From the NCBI GenBank assembly GCA_964035015.1, contig OZ036016.1:2144830-2208829 (forward strand): a stretch of 64,000 bases of DNA, read 5' to 3'. This document shows positions 24,196-34,868 of the stretch, piece after piece (position 1 is the stretch's first letter; every line of letters starts with the position of its first letter). The translations under genes and the position numbers were made by a program. This stretch comes from Corallium rubrum. Lineage: Eukaryota > Cnidaria > Anthozoa > Scleralcyonacea > Coralliidae. A model generated the notes under the pieces. The model was given only the letters and a program-made list of their open reading frames with translations, did no database searches and was not told where the DNA came from.

Positions 24196-24591
24196 AGGCA
24201 ATTGATTGCCGGCTACTAGGAACCAAGAAGGCAATCAAATGCGTAGTTCAAAACGAGCTTTGAACTTCCCAACGAACTTCAGAACGAACTTCAGAACATT
24301 TTGATGAAAGTGAGTAGCAAGTGACTGTAAAATAATAGTTATTCTAACGGGATAAAGCGCAAACACAACGCGAAAATTCATTGTCAGAGTTATGGTATTG
24401 ATTAAACGACTACGTTAGTTCTTTATTCTGTGAGTCTGGGAAACAAATGTGATGCGTGACGACATAAAAATCATATTTTGGATTTTCTCGGGGGGGGGCA
24501 GTTGCCCCTGCTGCCCCCCCCTATCTACAGCCCTGATCAAGTGCAACGTAGGTGGAGAATAATGATATTAGGTGCTACTCTAAGTTATGAA

Positions 24592-24661
24592 CCATACCGG
24601 GTGGGATTTGAACTCGCGACCTTCGGTTTACTAGTCCAACGCTCTACCGACTGAAGGTGAG
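24592..24661 (-). pseudogene. Degenerate tRNA-like sequence (Thr-type anticodon loop)
   Basis: The minus strand reads CAGTCGGTAGAGCG, an anticodon loop CTAGTAA (AGT), then GCGAGTTCAAATCCC like a T arm with B box. The 5' acceptor side and A box (CACCTTCAGTCGG) are eroded, and T-stem pairing is weak. Either a decayed tRNA or a tRNA-derived SINE head. It sits just outside the 17.5 kb element. Confidence 0.55.
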
Positions 24662-24716
24662 GTAATTCGGGCAACATTTTTCTTTTTAGAAGTGCACGTA
24701 TTATCACACACCTTAA

Positions 24717-25201
24717 AGTGTATATGAAACTAAAATTAAGTTTGTCTTATTTGAAAGAACTCTTAAAATAATGGGGAATGTCAATTTACAGCTTTTTCAT
24801 ATTTTACTTAGTTCTTGAGATATTTAGACTTATGTGATATTCAAATGAGATAACTTTATGGTTCGTTTTTTTCTAATTAACATATTTGAAAATCGCGTAT
24901 ATTTTTAAGATTATTGAACAAAATCACTTGAAACTTTGCATATTGCTACAGTTCATGCAACTAAACATGAAAGACAAGCTACAAGTGATTTTGATCAATA
25001 ATCTTAAAAATATTCGTGATTTTCGGATATGTTAATTAGTGAAAAAACGAACCATAAGTTATCTCATTTGAATATCACATAAGTCTAAATATCTCAAGAA
25101 CTAAGTAAAATATGAAAAAGCTGTAAATTGATATCGATATTCCCCATTATTTTAAGAGTTCTTTCAAATAAGACAAAGTTAATTTTCGTTTCATATACAC
25201 T
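24717..25201. mobile_element. TTAA-flanked fold-back MITE 1
   Basis: Flanked by TTAA at 24713-24716 and 25202-25205. Arms of about 230 bp are near-perfect inverted copies. Tips AGTGTATATGAAAC and GTTTCATATACACT are followed by TGTCTTATTTGAAAGAACTC. The loop is about 25 bp around 24950-24970. No coding potential. Confidence 0.85.
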
Positions 25202-25205
25202 TTAA

Positions 25206-25332
25206 ACATTGTCACGCAACAATTGATTTTGTTGCAAGTTGAAAAAATTTGTTGAAAAAAAGTAGACTCTAGTTCTACTTGCTGCAACATGCTGATTCAA
25301 TTTGCAACAAAATCATTGTTGCGTGACAATGT
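25206..25332. mobile_element. TTAA-flanked short MITE 2
   Basis: Shares its left TTAA (25202-25205) with MITE 1 and has its own right TTAA (25333-25336). Tips ACATTGTCACGCAACAAT and ATTGTTGCGTGACAATGT are inverted, and arms are about 37 bp. Two elements lie back to back on one target tetranucleotide. Confidence 0.8.
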
Positions 25333-25539
25333 TTAAGTAGTATTTAAAATGTCGGCGGCCGATCTTTATGGGCATTTACAATGTTTAAGAGTTGTAAGAA
25401 ACGTTAGATAAGATCATTTTAACTCAGGAAAAACATAATTTGAGTCGCTAGTGTCTAATAACTTTGATAAAACATTGATGTATTATTAATCAATGTTTTA
25501 ACAGTATTTACAAACACCTGATTAAACATTCATTTCTTT

Positions 25540-25700
25540 TGAATTATTAAAGGCATATGACTCGAAAATTAAGTTTGTCTTATTGAAAAGAACATTTAAA
25601 AGCCATTTAAAACATTCGCAGTACGTGTTTTATCAGGCTATCGCCTCGTTTTAAATCTGATAAAACACTGCTTCTCGTGTTTTAAATATTACATAACCTT
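25540..25700 (+). repeat. Partial MITE arm and GTGTTTTATCAG repeat
   Basis: A fragment of the MITE 1 arm (CGAAAATTAAGTTTGTC, 25562-25580) is followed by a piece of the GTGTTTTATCAG ... CTGATAAAACACT repeat found in full at 37430-37520 and 59300-59600. Confidence 0.55.
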
Positions 25701-25726
25701 CTCCAATAACTCATTAGAGAGCTTAA

Positions 25727-26247
25727 AGTGCCACTAACCCCAAAAAATTTTTTTCGCAAATCTAAAAGCCCTTATTGAGTGGATTAGTCCAGTGAATAAA
25801 TTATTGGTATTGGACATTTCTTTGGTCTTCTGTAGACCACCAAAGTTGCAAAAATTGGCATATGCATGTCCCATGGCGGAGAAGGAAAGGGAATGGGTAT
25901 ATTCCTGGTGTGACGTCAGACAAGCCAAACAAGGAGCTCATTTGAGCTCTGTCTGCTGAATGCCTAGAATTTTTACATTGAGGTAGTTGGGAAAATGACT
26001 TTTCAACTCAAAAAATTCTATGTATTCACCAGACAGAGCTCAAAGAGTTCCTTGTTTGACTTGTGTGACGTAACACCAGGAATATACCCATTCCCTTTCC
26101 TACTCCGCCATGGGACATGCAGATGCAACTTTGGACGTCTACAGAAGATCAACGAAACGTCCAATACCAATAATTTATTAACTGGCCTAATCCACTCAAT
26201 AAGGGCTCTTAGATTTGCGAGAAAAAGTTTTTGGGGTTAATGGCACT
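25727..26247. mobile_element. TTAA-flanked fold-back MITE 3
   Basis: TTAA at 25723-25726 and 26248-26251. Tips are AGTGCCACTAACCCCAAAAA and its imperfect complement, with arms of about 220 bp. The arms share only the AGTG tip with MITE 1, so the interior is unrelated sequence. Confidence 0.85.
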
Positions 26248-26689
26248 TTAAGTATACAGGCGTTTTAGAGCCACCGACGGCGATTGAATTCAATAGCATT
26301 TTGCATTCAAAACAATGATAATGAGCAATTTAAAATTCCAAGAGCAAAGAGAACGCCGTCGTCGTTCTACAGAAGACGTCATTGAGAGCATTTTCACGTT
26401 CTTGAGACGACGGGAACTTCTAGAACGTTGAGGCCTGTCATCGTTGTTTTACTACAATAGACATGCTTTTAAAGTAGACTGAAACTTGTATTTTAAGGGG
26501 GATAATTTTTTTACATTACAATATAAAATAAAGGATCTGTATTTTTATATAAAGATGAAATTTAAGCTTATAAGCTAACAGTTTAGATATGTGTTTATTC
26601 ATAGCCTTTGTTTTGGGTAAAAAAGTCTTTTCAAAGAATACGCGGTTCAGTAGTTCTGTATTGTATTCCTGTTCTTCCGGTCACCGTCC

Positions 26690-26895
26690 GTGTCTCAAAA
26701 ACGCCTAATATGCTTAAGCTCTCTATTGTGTACGTGTGACGTCAAGTTGTTTAATTTACATATCAAACAATCTGAAATATCTCAACAACGAAGCAAGGAA
26801 ACGAAAACCTGCAAAAGATGTTACTCTAAGATTGTTGTAGGTGTTCTTTCAAATAGGACAAATTTATTTTCGTTTTATAGGCACGTAAATCTCTT
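26690..26895 (+). repeat. Single arm of a TTAA-type MITE
   Basis: Matches the right arm of the element at 55845-56320 (ATCTCAACAACGAAGCA, GGACAAATTTATTTTCG), with no left partner nearby. The stretch 26252-26689 in front of it shows no gene or recognised repeat. Confidence 0.55.
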
Positions 26896-26939
26896 CAGCC
26901 CTCCAAAATAGGCTTTGAACATCCCATGACAAAATCTTA

Positions 26940-27195
26940 CTCTCTTACCTGCACATGCCTGCAAGCGAGTTGTTACAGACTGTTTTTACAGCCCAACACC
27001 GTCATGTGTTCGCACTGGCTGTCCCAGGTTGTTGTCAAGTCTGTAACAGGTTGTTGACAACTTGCATGTAACAAGGTTGATGATTGCAACAGACTTGTGA
27101 CATTAAGTTGTTCCAACAACCTGTTACCATGCTGCAGCTAACAGCTTGTTAACAGGCTGATGCTAAGTTGCTAACAAGGTTGTAGCAGTTAACAA
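26940..27195 (-). repeat. CTGTTACA-rich MITE interior, minus orientation
   Basis: Reverse-complement relative of 6330-6620 (TGCCTGCAAGCGAGTTGTTAC, then GGTTGTTGACAACTTGC). It has lost both TACACACG ends. Confidence 0.6.
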
Positions 27196-27559
27196 ATAAA
27201 ACATGAAGCTCCGTGCATATGTACTCCTATCATTGAACTCGAAAGAGGTTGAGTAGAAGCACAAGGCGATAGCCGAGTGCCTTTACACTTTCGTGTTCAA
27301 ATGACGTCAAATGTACCTTTATAAGAGTACATATGCACAGGAGCGATGTGTTTTACTTTAATTTGTTCTATAAAGTGAGAAGGAAAAAACGAGCTACAGA
27401 TTAGACCGTTTTTAAAGCTGGCTGGCTTTTCCCGCGAGTTGACGCCATCCTATGTCATTCCATGCCATTTTACGTCATTTCCCTACTCCTATAAATAAAT
27501 AAATGTACGTGACCTGGCCATTTGCGGGATGACGTGAGATGGCGTTGGGTGACTACAAC

Positions 27560-28421
27560 TACACGCGTGAAAACGCACAACTTGTTCACGGTTAGGGAGC
27601 TTAAGCAAGCTAGGACAGCAACGGCAATCTAAAGTTCAGTATCTAGCAGAAACCACGAATCATTTGCGTAGTACTGAATACATAAACTATGTTTTCCGAC
27701 ATTCCAAAGCTTCAGAGTTCTAAAAGGATTTTTGTCGCACAGTTTGAAGTCAAACTCAACTAACAGGTTTCGCCGTGTCAAGAGTTACCGTCGTCCTGAA
27801 GACGTGAAAATGATCTGAATAACGTATGTAGAATGGGGACGGCGTTACGATTACTCTTGGGGCTAAAAATTATTCATTTTCTTTGTGGTGTGAGGAAAAA
27901 TCTATTGTATTAAGGACGTTGTCCTTGACGTTCGTGTTGTATTTGCTTAAGCTCCCTAATGTTGTGCTGCCCACCGTGAACAATGTTGTGCTGCTCGCCG
28001 TGAACAAGTTATCAACAAGTTGTTCACTTATGGTTCGAACAACTTGTTCACGGATAAATCAACAGTCATTGTTGGTGTCGTTGTTCCAACAGCACATTTT
28101 TTATAGCCAACAACGTTGTTCGCACATGATACAACATGTTGTGACAGCATGACGAAATAACAACGATGAACAACAATGTTACAACAGTGGTGAACATGGT
28201 TGATGTACCGACACGTCCTTCGGTTGTTACAACATGCGTGAACAACGGTTGTTTCATCAAGCTGTAACAACTTGTTGAAACATTGATGAACAATGTTGTT
28301 CATTTATCAATGTTGTTCACAGTTCACATATGTCAACAAGTTGTTACGGCATTGTTGCAAGTTGTTACAACATTGTTCAGGCAACAATGCTGTAACAACT
28401 TGCGAGATTTTTACGCGTGTA
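27560..28421. mobile_element. MITE with TACACGCGT ends and TTGTTCACAA-type interior
   Basis: Ends TACACGCGTGAAAACGC and TTTTTACGCGTGTA are inverted. The right half (27960-28400) is a low-complexity run of AACAACTTGTTCA, GTTGTTC and ACAACATGTTG words, mostly self-complementary. A second element with TTAGGGAGCTTAAGCAA ends is nested at 27593-27960. Several open frames here merely follow the simple sequence. Confidence 0.65.
27593..27960. mobile_element. Nested MITE with TTAGGGAGCTTAAGCAA ends
   Basis: TTAGGGAGCTTAAGCAA at 27593 and TTGCTTAAGCTCCCTAA ending near 27960 are perfect inverted tips. A target duplication was not certain. No coding capacity. Confidence 0.65.
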
Positions 28422-28422
28422 C

Positions 28423-28753
28423 CAGAATGCTTTGCCAGTATTCTAGGGTTTCGGCTAAAAGGGATGACTCAAAGGCCCCGTCCAGTCGTTTTGCGGCTTT
28501 TCCAAAATATGTCGTCAAATATGTTTTTCCAAAAAGCTAGGGGGTAAACCAGATTTCTGATTAGGGTTAGGGTTTATGTCGTGGTTAGGGTATCAAAAAG
28601 ATTGCTAAAATCTTGAGACTCACTGAAACTTGACGACAAATTTGGAAAAAATAAATTTGACGACATATTTTGGAAAAGTCACGAAAGGAAAGGACGGGTC
28701 CTTTTGAGTCATCCCCTTTAGGCGAAGTCCTAGAATACTGGCAAAGCATTCTG
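28423..28753. mobile_element. Fold-back element with AGAATGCTTTGCCAGTATTC arms
   Basis: Arms of roughly 110 bp start AGAATGCTTTGCCAG and end CTGGCAAAGCATTCTGC. The loop holds TTAGGGTTAGGGTTTA (28562-28577), two telomere-like repeats. The arm phrase TTGACGACATATTTTGG recurs at 28500, 28655 and 33276. Confidence 0.75.
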
Positions 28754-28834
28754 CAAGGTAGTCGCTCCACGCCATCTCGCGTCATCGTGCAAATGGCTTA
28801 TTGGAGCGTGCGTAGAGGGGACTCTGTTTTCCCA

Positions 28835-28917
28835 AACCTGTTAACAGCCTTGCTACCAGCCTGTTTCGAACACATGCTGTTAACAAGCTGTGAGATTTTT
28901 GTGTGTGTGCCATAGGC
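28835..28917 (+). repeat. Right end of a CTGTTAACA-type MITE
   Basis: CCTGTTAACAGCCTTGC ... GAGATTTTTGTGTGTGTGCC resembles the right end of 6317-6632. The left end was not found. The stretch 28918-29590 after it shows no gene or clear repeat. Confidence 0.5.
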
Positions 28918-29596
28918 ACATATTTGGCAATAGACTTGCTCCAAGTCCGCCTCTTGGCGCTAGTTTTTGCGGGCGAGTGGAAAGGCGGGAGAGCAACCGA
29001 AAGGTCAAAAATGTCGAAAGGTCAAAAATGTTTGAAAAGGACTTTGAGAAAGTCTAACTTGGAAATTGATTGCCATGTTATGATCATAGATTTTGTCACA
29101 AAGGATGTTCTAACAGTCTGACTCACTAATAGCTCGTAAGGCTGCTAAGTTATTTTGAGTCGCTGGTGCGCGCGAGTTTTGTGGGTCACATTGGCGGGGG
29201 GTCGTTTTAAAATAACTATTGGGCACTGTCATGTTAATTTTTTTGTCTTAAAATTTTAACTACCTGTGGTAGCCGAGTCTAGGTTTCGGCTCCGTTCTCT
29301 GTGTTATATTTTTGTCTACGTTGAGGTTTGGCAATTATTGCATCATCTGGCCCCGAAAGGCTTTGCGAAACTGAGATCATGAGGCGTAGTTGTGATTTCT
29401 CTGGTCGTCTTTCCTCGAGTTGTTGTTCGAAGTGTTCTTCCTGGAGCTGTTCACTGAAATACACTTAATTGTTGATCAGTAATTAATTTTCATCTTGCGT
29501 TTATATGAATCGTTTTCGCCTTTTACTAAAACCCTAAAACGTTCTACAGGGGTATGAATGAATAGTTCTATAGGTGACTGAAACTCGTGACATCAT

Positions 29597-30180
29597 TTGT
29601 TGCGATTTGTTGTGATTTGTTTCGATTTGTTGTGATTTGTTTCAATTTGTTGTGATTTGTTGCGATTTGTTGCGATTTCCAAATCGCAACAAGTCAGATT
29701 TGTTGCGATTTGTTGTGATTTGCGAATTTGTTGCGATTTGCAAATCGCAACATCAGATTTGTTGCGATTTGTTGCGAACTTGTTGTGAATTTGTTGTGAT
29801 TTGCAAATCACAACATATCAGATTTGTTGCGAATTTGTTGCGATTTGTTGCGAATTTGTTGCGAACATGTTGCGAATTTGTTGCGATTTGCAAATCACAA
29901 CATATCAGATTTGTTGCTCTTTGTTCCTATCTGTTGCGATTTGCAAATCACAACATATCAGATTTGTTGCGATTTGTTGCTCTTTGTTGCTATTTGTTGC
30001 GATTTGCAAATCGCAACAAATCAAATTTGTTTCGATTTGTTGCTCTTTGTTGCGGATTTGTTGCGTTTTGTTGCGATTTGCGAATCGCAACAAATCAGAT
30101 TTGTTGTGATTTGTTGCGATTTCCAAATCGCAACAAGTCAGATTTGTTGCGATTTGTTGTGGTTTGTTGTGATTTGTTGC
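29597..30180 (+). repeat. Decamer array GATTTGTTGC with embedded hairpins
   Basis: Tandem GATTTGTTGC decamers with variants (GATTTGTTGT, GATTTGTTTC) alternate with inverted copies, so that dyads such as GCGATTTGCAAATCGC occur about eight times (near 29675, 29745, 29800, 29885, 29940, 30000, 30080, 30118). A looser higher-order period of 50-70 bp is visible. It joins directly onto the MITE end at 30180. Confidence 0.85.
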
Positions 30181-30305
30181 GACATGTTAACAGACTGAGA
30201 CAGCCAGTGCGAATACATGACGGTGACAGCCTGTTGAACAGCCTTGTAACATGCAACTTGCTTGCTTGCAGGTCTGTAACAGCTTGTGCGTTTTTACGTG
30301 TGTAG
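30180..30305 (+). repeat. Right end of the TACACACGTAAAAA MITE family
   Basis: Nearly the same as 6516-6632 (GACATGTTAACAGACTG ... CTTGTGCGTTTTTACGTG), attached to the decamer array instead of the CTGTTACA interior. Confidence 0.7.
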
Positions 30306-31865
30306 GATGTGTAGGATACTTGCGAAGCGATAGCGTAATATGCGAACAGAAATCCATCGAACATGCATGCAGTCAGTACATCTCTTTTTCGTACAAATCG
30401 AATCTTTGCGAGCTATACATAGCTGGTAAATGGACTGGGCACGAGTAAAAAGCACAGCTAACCCAAGACGAACGGCAAGAATAGTGTGCTGCCTCGCTGA
30501 CGCTCGGCAGCAATAAAATGAGGGTTTAATTGTCACTGTCGATAATATTAATTAGTTTTTTGTTAAACCTGCTCTCAAAATGCAGAAAATAGCGTTAATA
30601 AGTCACGCAAATTTTTGTAGATAATTTTTGGGTGACGGAAAGTGCGGTTTTCTGGAGGTAAGGGCCCCCAGAAAAAGCTGGAGAAGCGAAAGTCAGAGTG
30701 AGTAAGGGCCCTCACTGTTATGGACCTTGCTCTCATGTCCCAGCCAGGCTTTCCCGTGGTGAAGTGACCGAGAGAAGCGAAGAACAGCGCCCCGGTAAGC
30801 GCCCCGCTCACCGTTACGGACCTTGGAGTTTCCGTCGCCTGTGGCCGAGGGAGGGGACACCCTTCTCCGCCCCAATTTCTTTATTAATAGACCTATTAAA
30901 AAACAACTACGACTACAATATTAGTTTGTTCTTTACCTCGCTGACTATTACACAAAACCTAAATACCCATGGCCGGTTTTTTCTTCGCTACCCGCCGAAC
31001 AGGCAGCCGGGATAAGCGGCCTGGGGCCAAGCTACGTCCTGATTGGCTAACCGTTTTCGCGCCACAACTTGAAGTTCGTTTTGAGGAAAATTTATTCAAT
31101 GTTTTTATCCGAAGGTTTTTAACCTTTTTTCAGCTTTTTGAGCCCTCAAAAAACTAAAGAAGATGAATACAATGAACAAGGGCTGCATTGGAAGCATTTC
31201 TGACAAGAACTAAACGGTAAGAAACAGTTTTATATCGAAAACAGTGTAGAATTTTGTCAAAGAAAGCTTGTTGTTGACGAAGACATTGCTGTGTTTATTG
31301 GATGACTTCTGTCGTTTCTTAGCCAAAGTTTCTTGTCAAATTGTCAGTATTCGGGAGAAAATAATGGCTGAATACTTACAGTTACAGCTTGACTAGAAAT
31401 GGACTAAAAACGTTACTTTTAGGGGCAAGTTTAGTACACATATCGGCAGATAGTTTAAAAATTTGGGTCAGTAACTAATCTATAAATATTATTGTAAAAG
31501 TCGGTGAGATTAAATACCGGGGAACTGGGCAGAAAGAAAGCGTTTAATATGGCTAAGAGAAAGAATATTTTAGAGTTTTTTATTTACAAAGACGATATCC
31601 AAAGTATAGTCTGCGAAGAGTGCGAAAACTGACTGCAATTTCTGAGCCAGTTTAAAAAAAATATGTTTAACAGCTTTTAAATATTTTGGCATTAACCCTT
31701 TGGCCTTTACTGGCCGCATTTGCCTTTTGCAACTTATTAATTGTACTCTGGCTGACGCCAGACGATTTTTACTTGTCAAGACTCAAGGAGAGAGCTCGGA
31801 AACCTGGCAATAAAGGGTTAAATAAATTTATATTTGCATTCATTTTTACAAACAGTAGACCAAGA
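30306..31865. other. No recognised gene
   Basis: A GC-richer island at 30640-30870 is the only notable base-composition change. Open frames there are short and overlap on both strands, with no family motif. A single copy of the CTCTGGCTGACGCCAGACG phrase lies at 31745-31763. Confidence 0.4.
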
Positions 31866-32029
31866 CAGGGGCGCAACTAGAAAATTTCGAGGACAGGGGT
31901 TGAACACAAAAAAGAGCAAAGTCCTTCAGTATTCTAAACAATTTGGGATACTAGATATCCCGTTATGCTTCTTCAAGAACACTCAGCAACCACAACCAAC
32001 AACAATCAGTGCCATAGCAAGTTGTCAAA

Positions 32030-32070
<41 letters not shown>

Positions 32071-32461
32071 TGTCTGGAGGGGGGTTAGTAATGGCAATTA
32101 GTGACGCATTTGTAGGGGGTCCGGGGGTCCTCCCCCGAAAATTTTTGAAATCTAGAACCTCGGAAACACCATTTGCAGCAGTTTGAGCGAACTTTTTCAT
32201 CTAATTCTACAGCGAGTATAGTTCAAATTTTATTGTAAAAACGCAGAAATTACTACTTGATTGGTTCATTTTCGCCATGGCCATGAGATTCGAAAGCTGA
32301 GCCCACAAATTCAGAAAAGCGGTTGTTTTTAGGAAAAACTTGGTGTAGCATATTACAAACTGGGTACGAGATTGACCTATTGACCTCCATTAGAGGTCTC
32401 ACAAAAAGGGCAGGGGTTGCACACCCCACCACCCCCAACCCTCCCCCTAGAGTCGCCCCTG
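31866..32461. mobile_element. CAGGGGCG-ended DNA transposon remnant
   Basis: Left end CAGGGGCGCAACTAG and right end CTAGAGTCGCCCCTG are inverted. Flanks carry CAAGA on both sides, offset by one T on the right, so a 5-bp target duplication is likely. The inside holds a (TG)n run at 32032-32066 and a GGGGGTCCGGGGGTCC phrase like that at 7045-7060. No transposase frame. Confidence 0.6.
32032..32066 (+). repeat. (TG)n microsatellite
   Basis: About 17 TG units, inside the CAGGGGCG element. Confidence 0.9.
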
Positions 32462-33970
32462 TCAAGAAAAGTAGAAAACAGGGAGAAAAGAGACTTTGGG
32501 AACACGTAAAAATAAGCTAGGCAAAAATAGAGGGTAATATAATATGCTAAAGCAATTCATACCAATAAAATCTTGGTTTAAAAATAGAAACGAAAGAAGG
32601 ACAAGGGCAAAAAGAGAAGTATACTGCAAATTTTTCAAAGTCATCCTCGTTCTCAGAGTCTGGGAACGAGGATGTCAATGAGCCAATCAAAAGCAACAAA
32701 AATTGAAAAGAGCCAATCAAGTTCTGCAATCTACAACGGATTTTGAGGGATGGTATTTTCCTACACGACTTAAACAAATATGGCGGCCAAGATTCATAGT
32801 GTTGTGACAATTCATTCAGATTTGAAGCTAATTATGGTTATTATATATATTGTACTTATAAATAATGTCAAGTAAAGTGCCTGCTAGAAGACTAGAAGAT
32901 TCTTAATGCCTTGAGTAAATCTTTTCAAGTCGTAGTGAAAAAGTCAAACGTTACAAATAAACATGGAGATGATTGGACACTGTTCTAAATCTTGTAAGTA
33001 CATCTGTCTCAAACATTTTTCATATTCATACATATATTATTTATAAGTAGTAGCATGGTTATTTGTTAATTTGTAAATAACTCTGAATTTGCAGTCCTTG
33101 GGGAGTTGGGGGTGCCTGTGGAGTCTTGTTATTTTGGGGGCAGGCGGGGCAGCCTCCACCCTCGTTCTCGAGGAGGCCCTGTGAACGAGGATGGGACAGT
33201 CTCCTTTTTGAAAAACTTACTCATGCATGCTATTTTTCAAAAGAAAGATGTTTTTGGCAACATAGTTGGAAAAAACATATTTGACGACATTTTTGGGAAA
33301 AGCACTGTCATCCAATTATTAGCGATTACCTTTTATAGGGTGCAGCACCATTGCCCAACCCTGCAGTCTAACCCAAGATATTAGTGCCCTGCTGCCCCTG
33401 AGAACAATAGCCTTCCAAGTACCCTTGAGTTGGGAATAACCATGACTATTAACTTTAATAAGCACTATAAATAATTTATTGTTTCTAGAGCTCACAGATG
33501 GCTTTAAGCCATAATATAATTTGAATAATATTCAAAGGGAAATGCACAGTACTTACTGCAGCTAGCCCACTGCACCTTCAGTTGCCCCTTTGGTGCACCT
33601 CTGGCTGTCTATGAGTGCACCCCTCTGAGATCTTGGTGAATAGGGCCTAACTCTGCTGTCTGGCAATAGAGAACCAAATTAATTGTAAATGTCAGTTTCA
33701 AGTTGATGTTCTTCATAGAAGTCAATGTCAGTCCTCAAAATATTTGACAACAAAATTATATTGAAGACAAACAACACACAAAAAATATATATATTTTAAA
33801 TAAAATTTTAAAATATTAAACAGTAAAGCCAGTTTTTGAGCTTTTAATCTCCATTTTAATCATCAACTGTAAATGGCTTGATAACAAGGTGAGGGTTTTT
33901 GGTCATTGCAGCAGTTGCTTCGCTGCGGTCACTGCTTGTGTGTTGGTACACATGCCCCAATCACCCTGGT
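32462..33970. other. No recognised gene
   Basis: Contains a small palindrome CCTCGTTC ... GAACGAGG at 32643-32672 and again near 33160-33190, and one TTTGACGACATTTTTGG fragment at 33279, related to the element at 28423. Otherwise unassigned. Confidence 0.35.
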
Positions 33971-33974
33971 GGTT

Positions 33975-34029
33975 GCCTCATTGAGGTGAAGGGTTGCCGT
34001 TGTTGTAGTAGTGGCAGTGGGAATTGTTT
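33975..34029 (-). pseudogene. Decayed Thr-rich exon, locus A
   Basis: After the acceptor TATTTTGCAG it reads like the locus B exon at 38234, but 28 bases are missing. The phase-0 frame therefore shifts and meets a TGA within about 23 codons. Confidence 0.55.
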
Positions 34030-34723
34030 CTGCAAAATAATACATTATGTGTTAATTTATTAACTACACCCAGGTGGAATTTTAAGCATTAGGTTTATTT
34101 TTAAGAACTTCCCTTCTTGCTACAGTGTACACGTCTGAGGTCAAAGTCACTAAATTTCAATCATGAACAATAAAATAGATACAGGCAATTGGCCAATGAG
34201 AAATTTTCCAGTCTGTGAGAGCTTCCTACTAAAAAGCCATGAGACAAAGCGCTAAAGCAATAGTTATTATTGTTGTCTATAGCAGGGCTGAGAGTTGTTC
34301 CTTTAAATAATGAGCCATTTTTGGCCAGCTCAGATAGGGATGGGTTAATCACATACCACAGGTTTCCCTTGAGAATCCATCAAGACAGAGACGGTCACTG
34401 TCTTGATGTAAAATCATGTGTGCCACCATTCTGACAAGGAGAAGAGCAGCAGAAGTTTACTACCTACATGTAGATAATGAAAAAATAACAAGTTAATCTT
34501 TATGCATTCTATTCATTGAGTGTATATGCTAACCTGACAAGGGCTTGGGGGGGGGGGGGGACTATAGGCCCCACCCTCCAATATTTCTAACAAGGGCACT
34601 AAGCCTCCCTGATGGGGCTAAGAATGGCTTAAAATTTGTTAGGGGGTGTCAAAATACACTCCTTATCAATATATTAATGAATTGACAACTACTACTGTAT
34701 ATTCACAAAGGTTTTTCTGTTAC

Positions 34724-34868
34724 CTTTTGTTGTTCTTTCGCTTCCGTGGAAAAAAACACCGCTGGTTTCTTTGTATGCCTGTAGAACCCCGAAAAGTATC
34801 AGCAACAGAGAGGCACAACGGAGACGCGATTGTGAAGACGTTTTACCACTAGGTTGATACGTTGACAT
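34724..34868 (-). pseudogene. Signal-anchor exon, locus A copy
   Basis: A 48-codon exon from ATG to a GTAACAG donor encodes a basic N-terminus (SGKTSSQSRLR) followed by a hydrophobic core ASLLLILFGVLQAY, very like locus B. It has no PAN exon behind it, its stalk exon is frameshifted, and its TATA box is altered to GCATAAAA. The locus is probably dead. Confidence 0.65.

Larger units (their letters stand above)
6989..24535. mobile_element. 17.5 kb hAT-like element containing a tandem array
   Basis: The left end CAGGGACGTGG (6989) and right end CTACAGCCCTG (to 24535) are inverted and flanked by ATTAAGTG (6981-6988) and ATCAAGTG (24536-24543), a 7/8 match of the length typical for hAT target duplications. 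Next inward on both sides are G/C-rich blocks holding GGGGGGCAG and CTGCC(CC). Then comes a second inverted pair: AGTTCAAAACGA in reverse at 7241-7314 against 24244-24330, about 80 percent alike by eye. The interior is the array 7315-24195. No hAT transposase was seen, so it would be non-autonomous. The superfamily name is an inference from ends and flanks. Confidence 0.6.

Noticed and set aside
28028..28303. His/Cys-rich frames in the 27560 MITE
   Set aside because: Products of AACAACTTGTTC-type low-complexity sequence on both strands.
29637..30305. 222-codon Cys/Leu-rich frame
   Set aside because: It only follows the decamer repeat; all three frames are similarly open.
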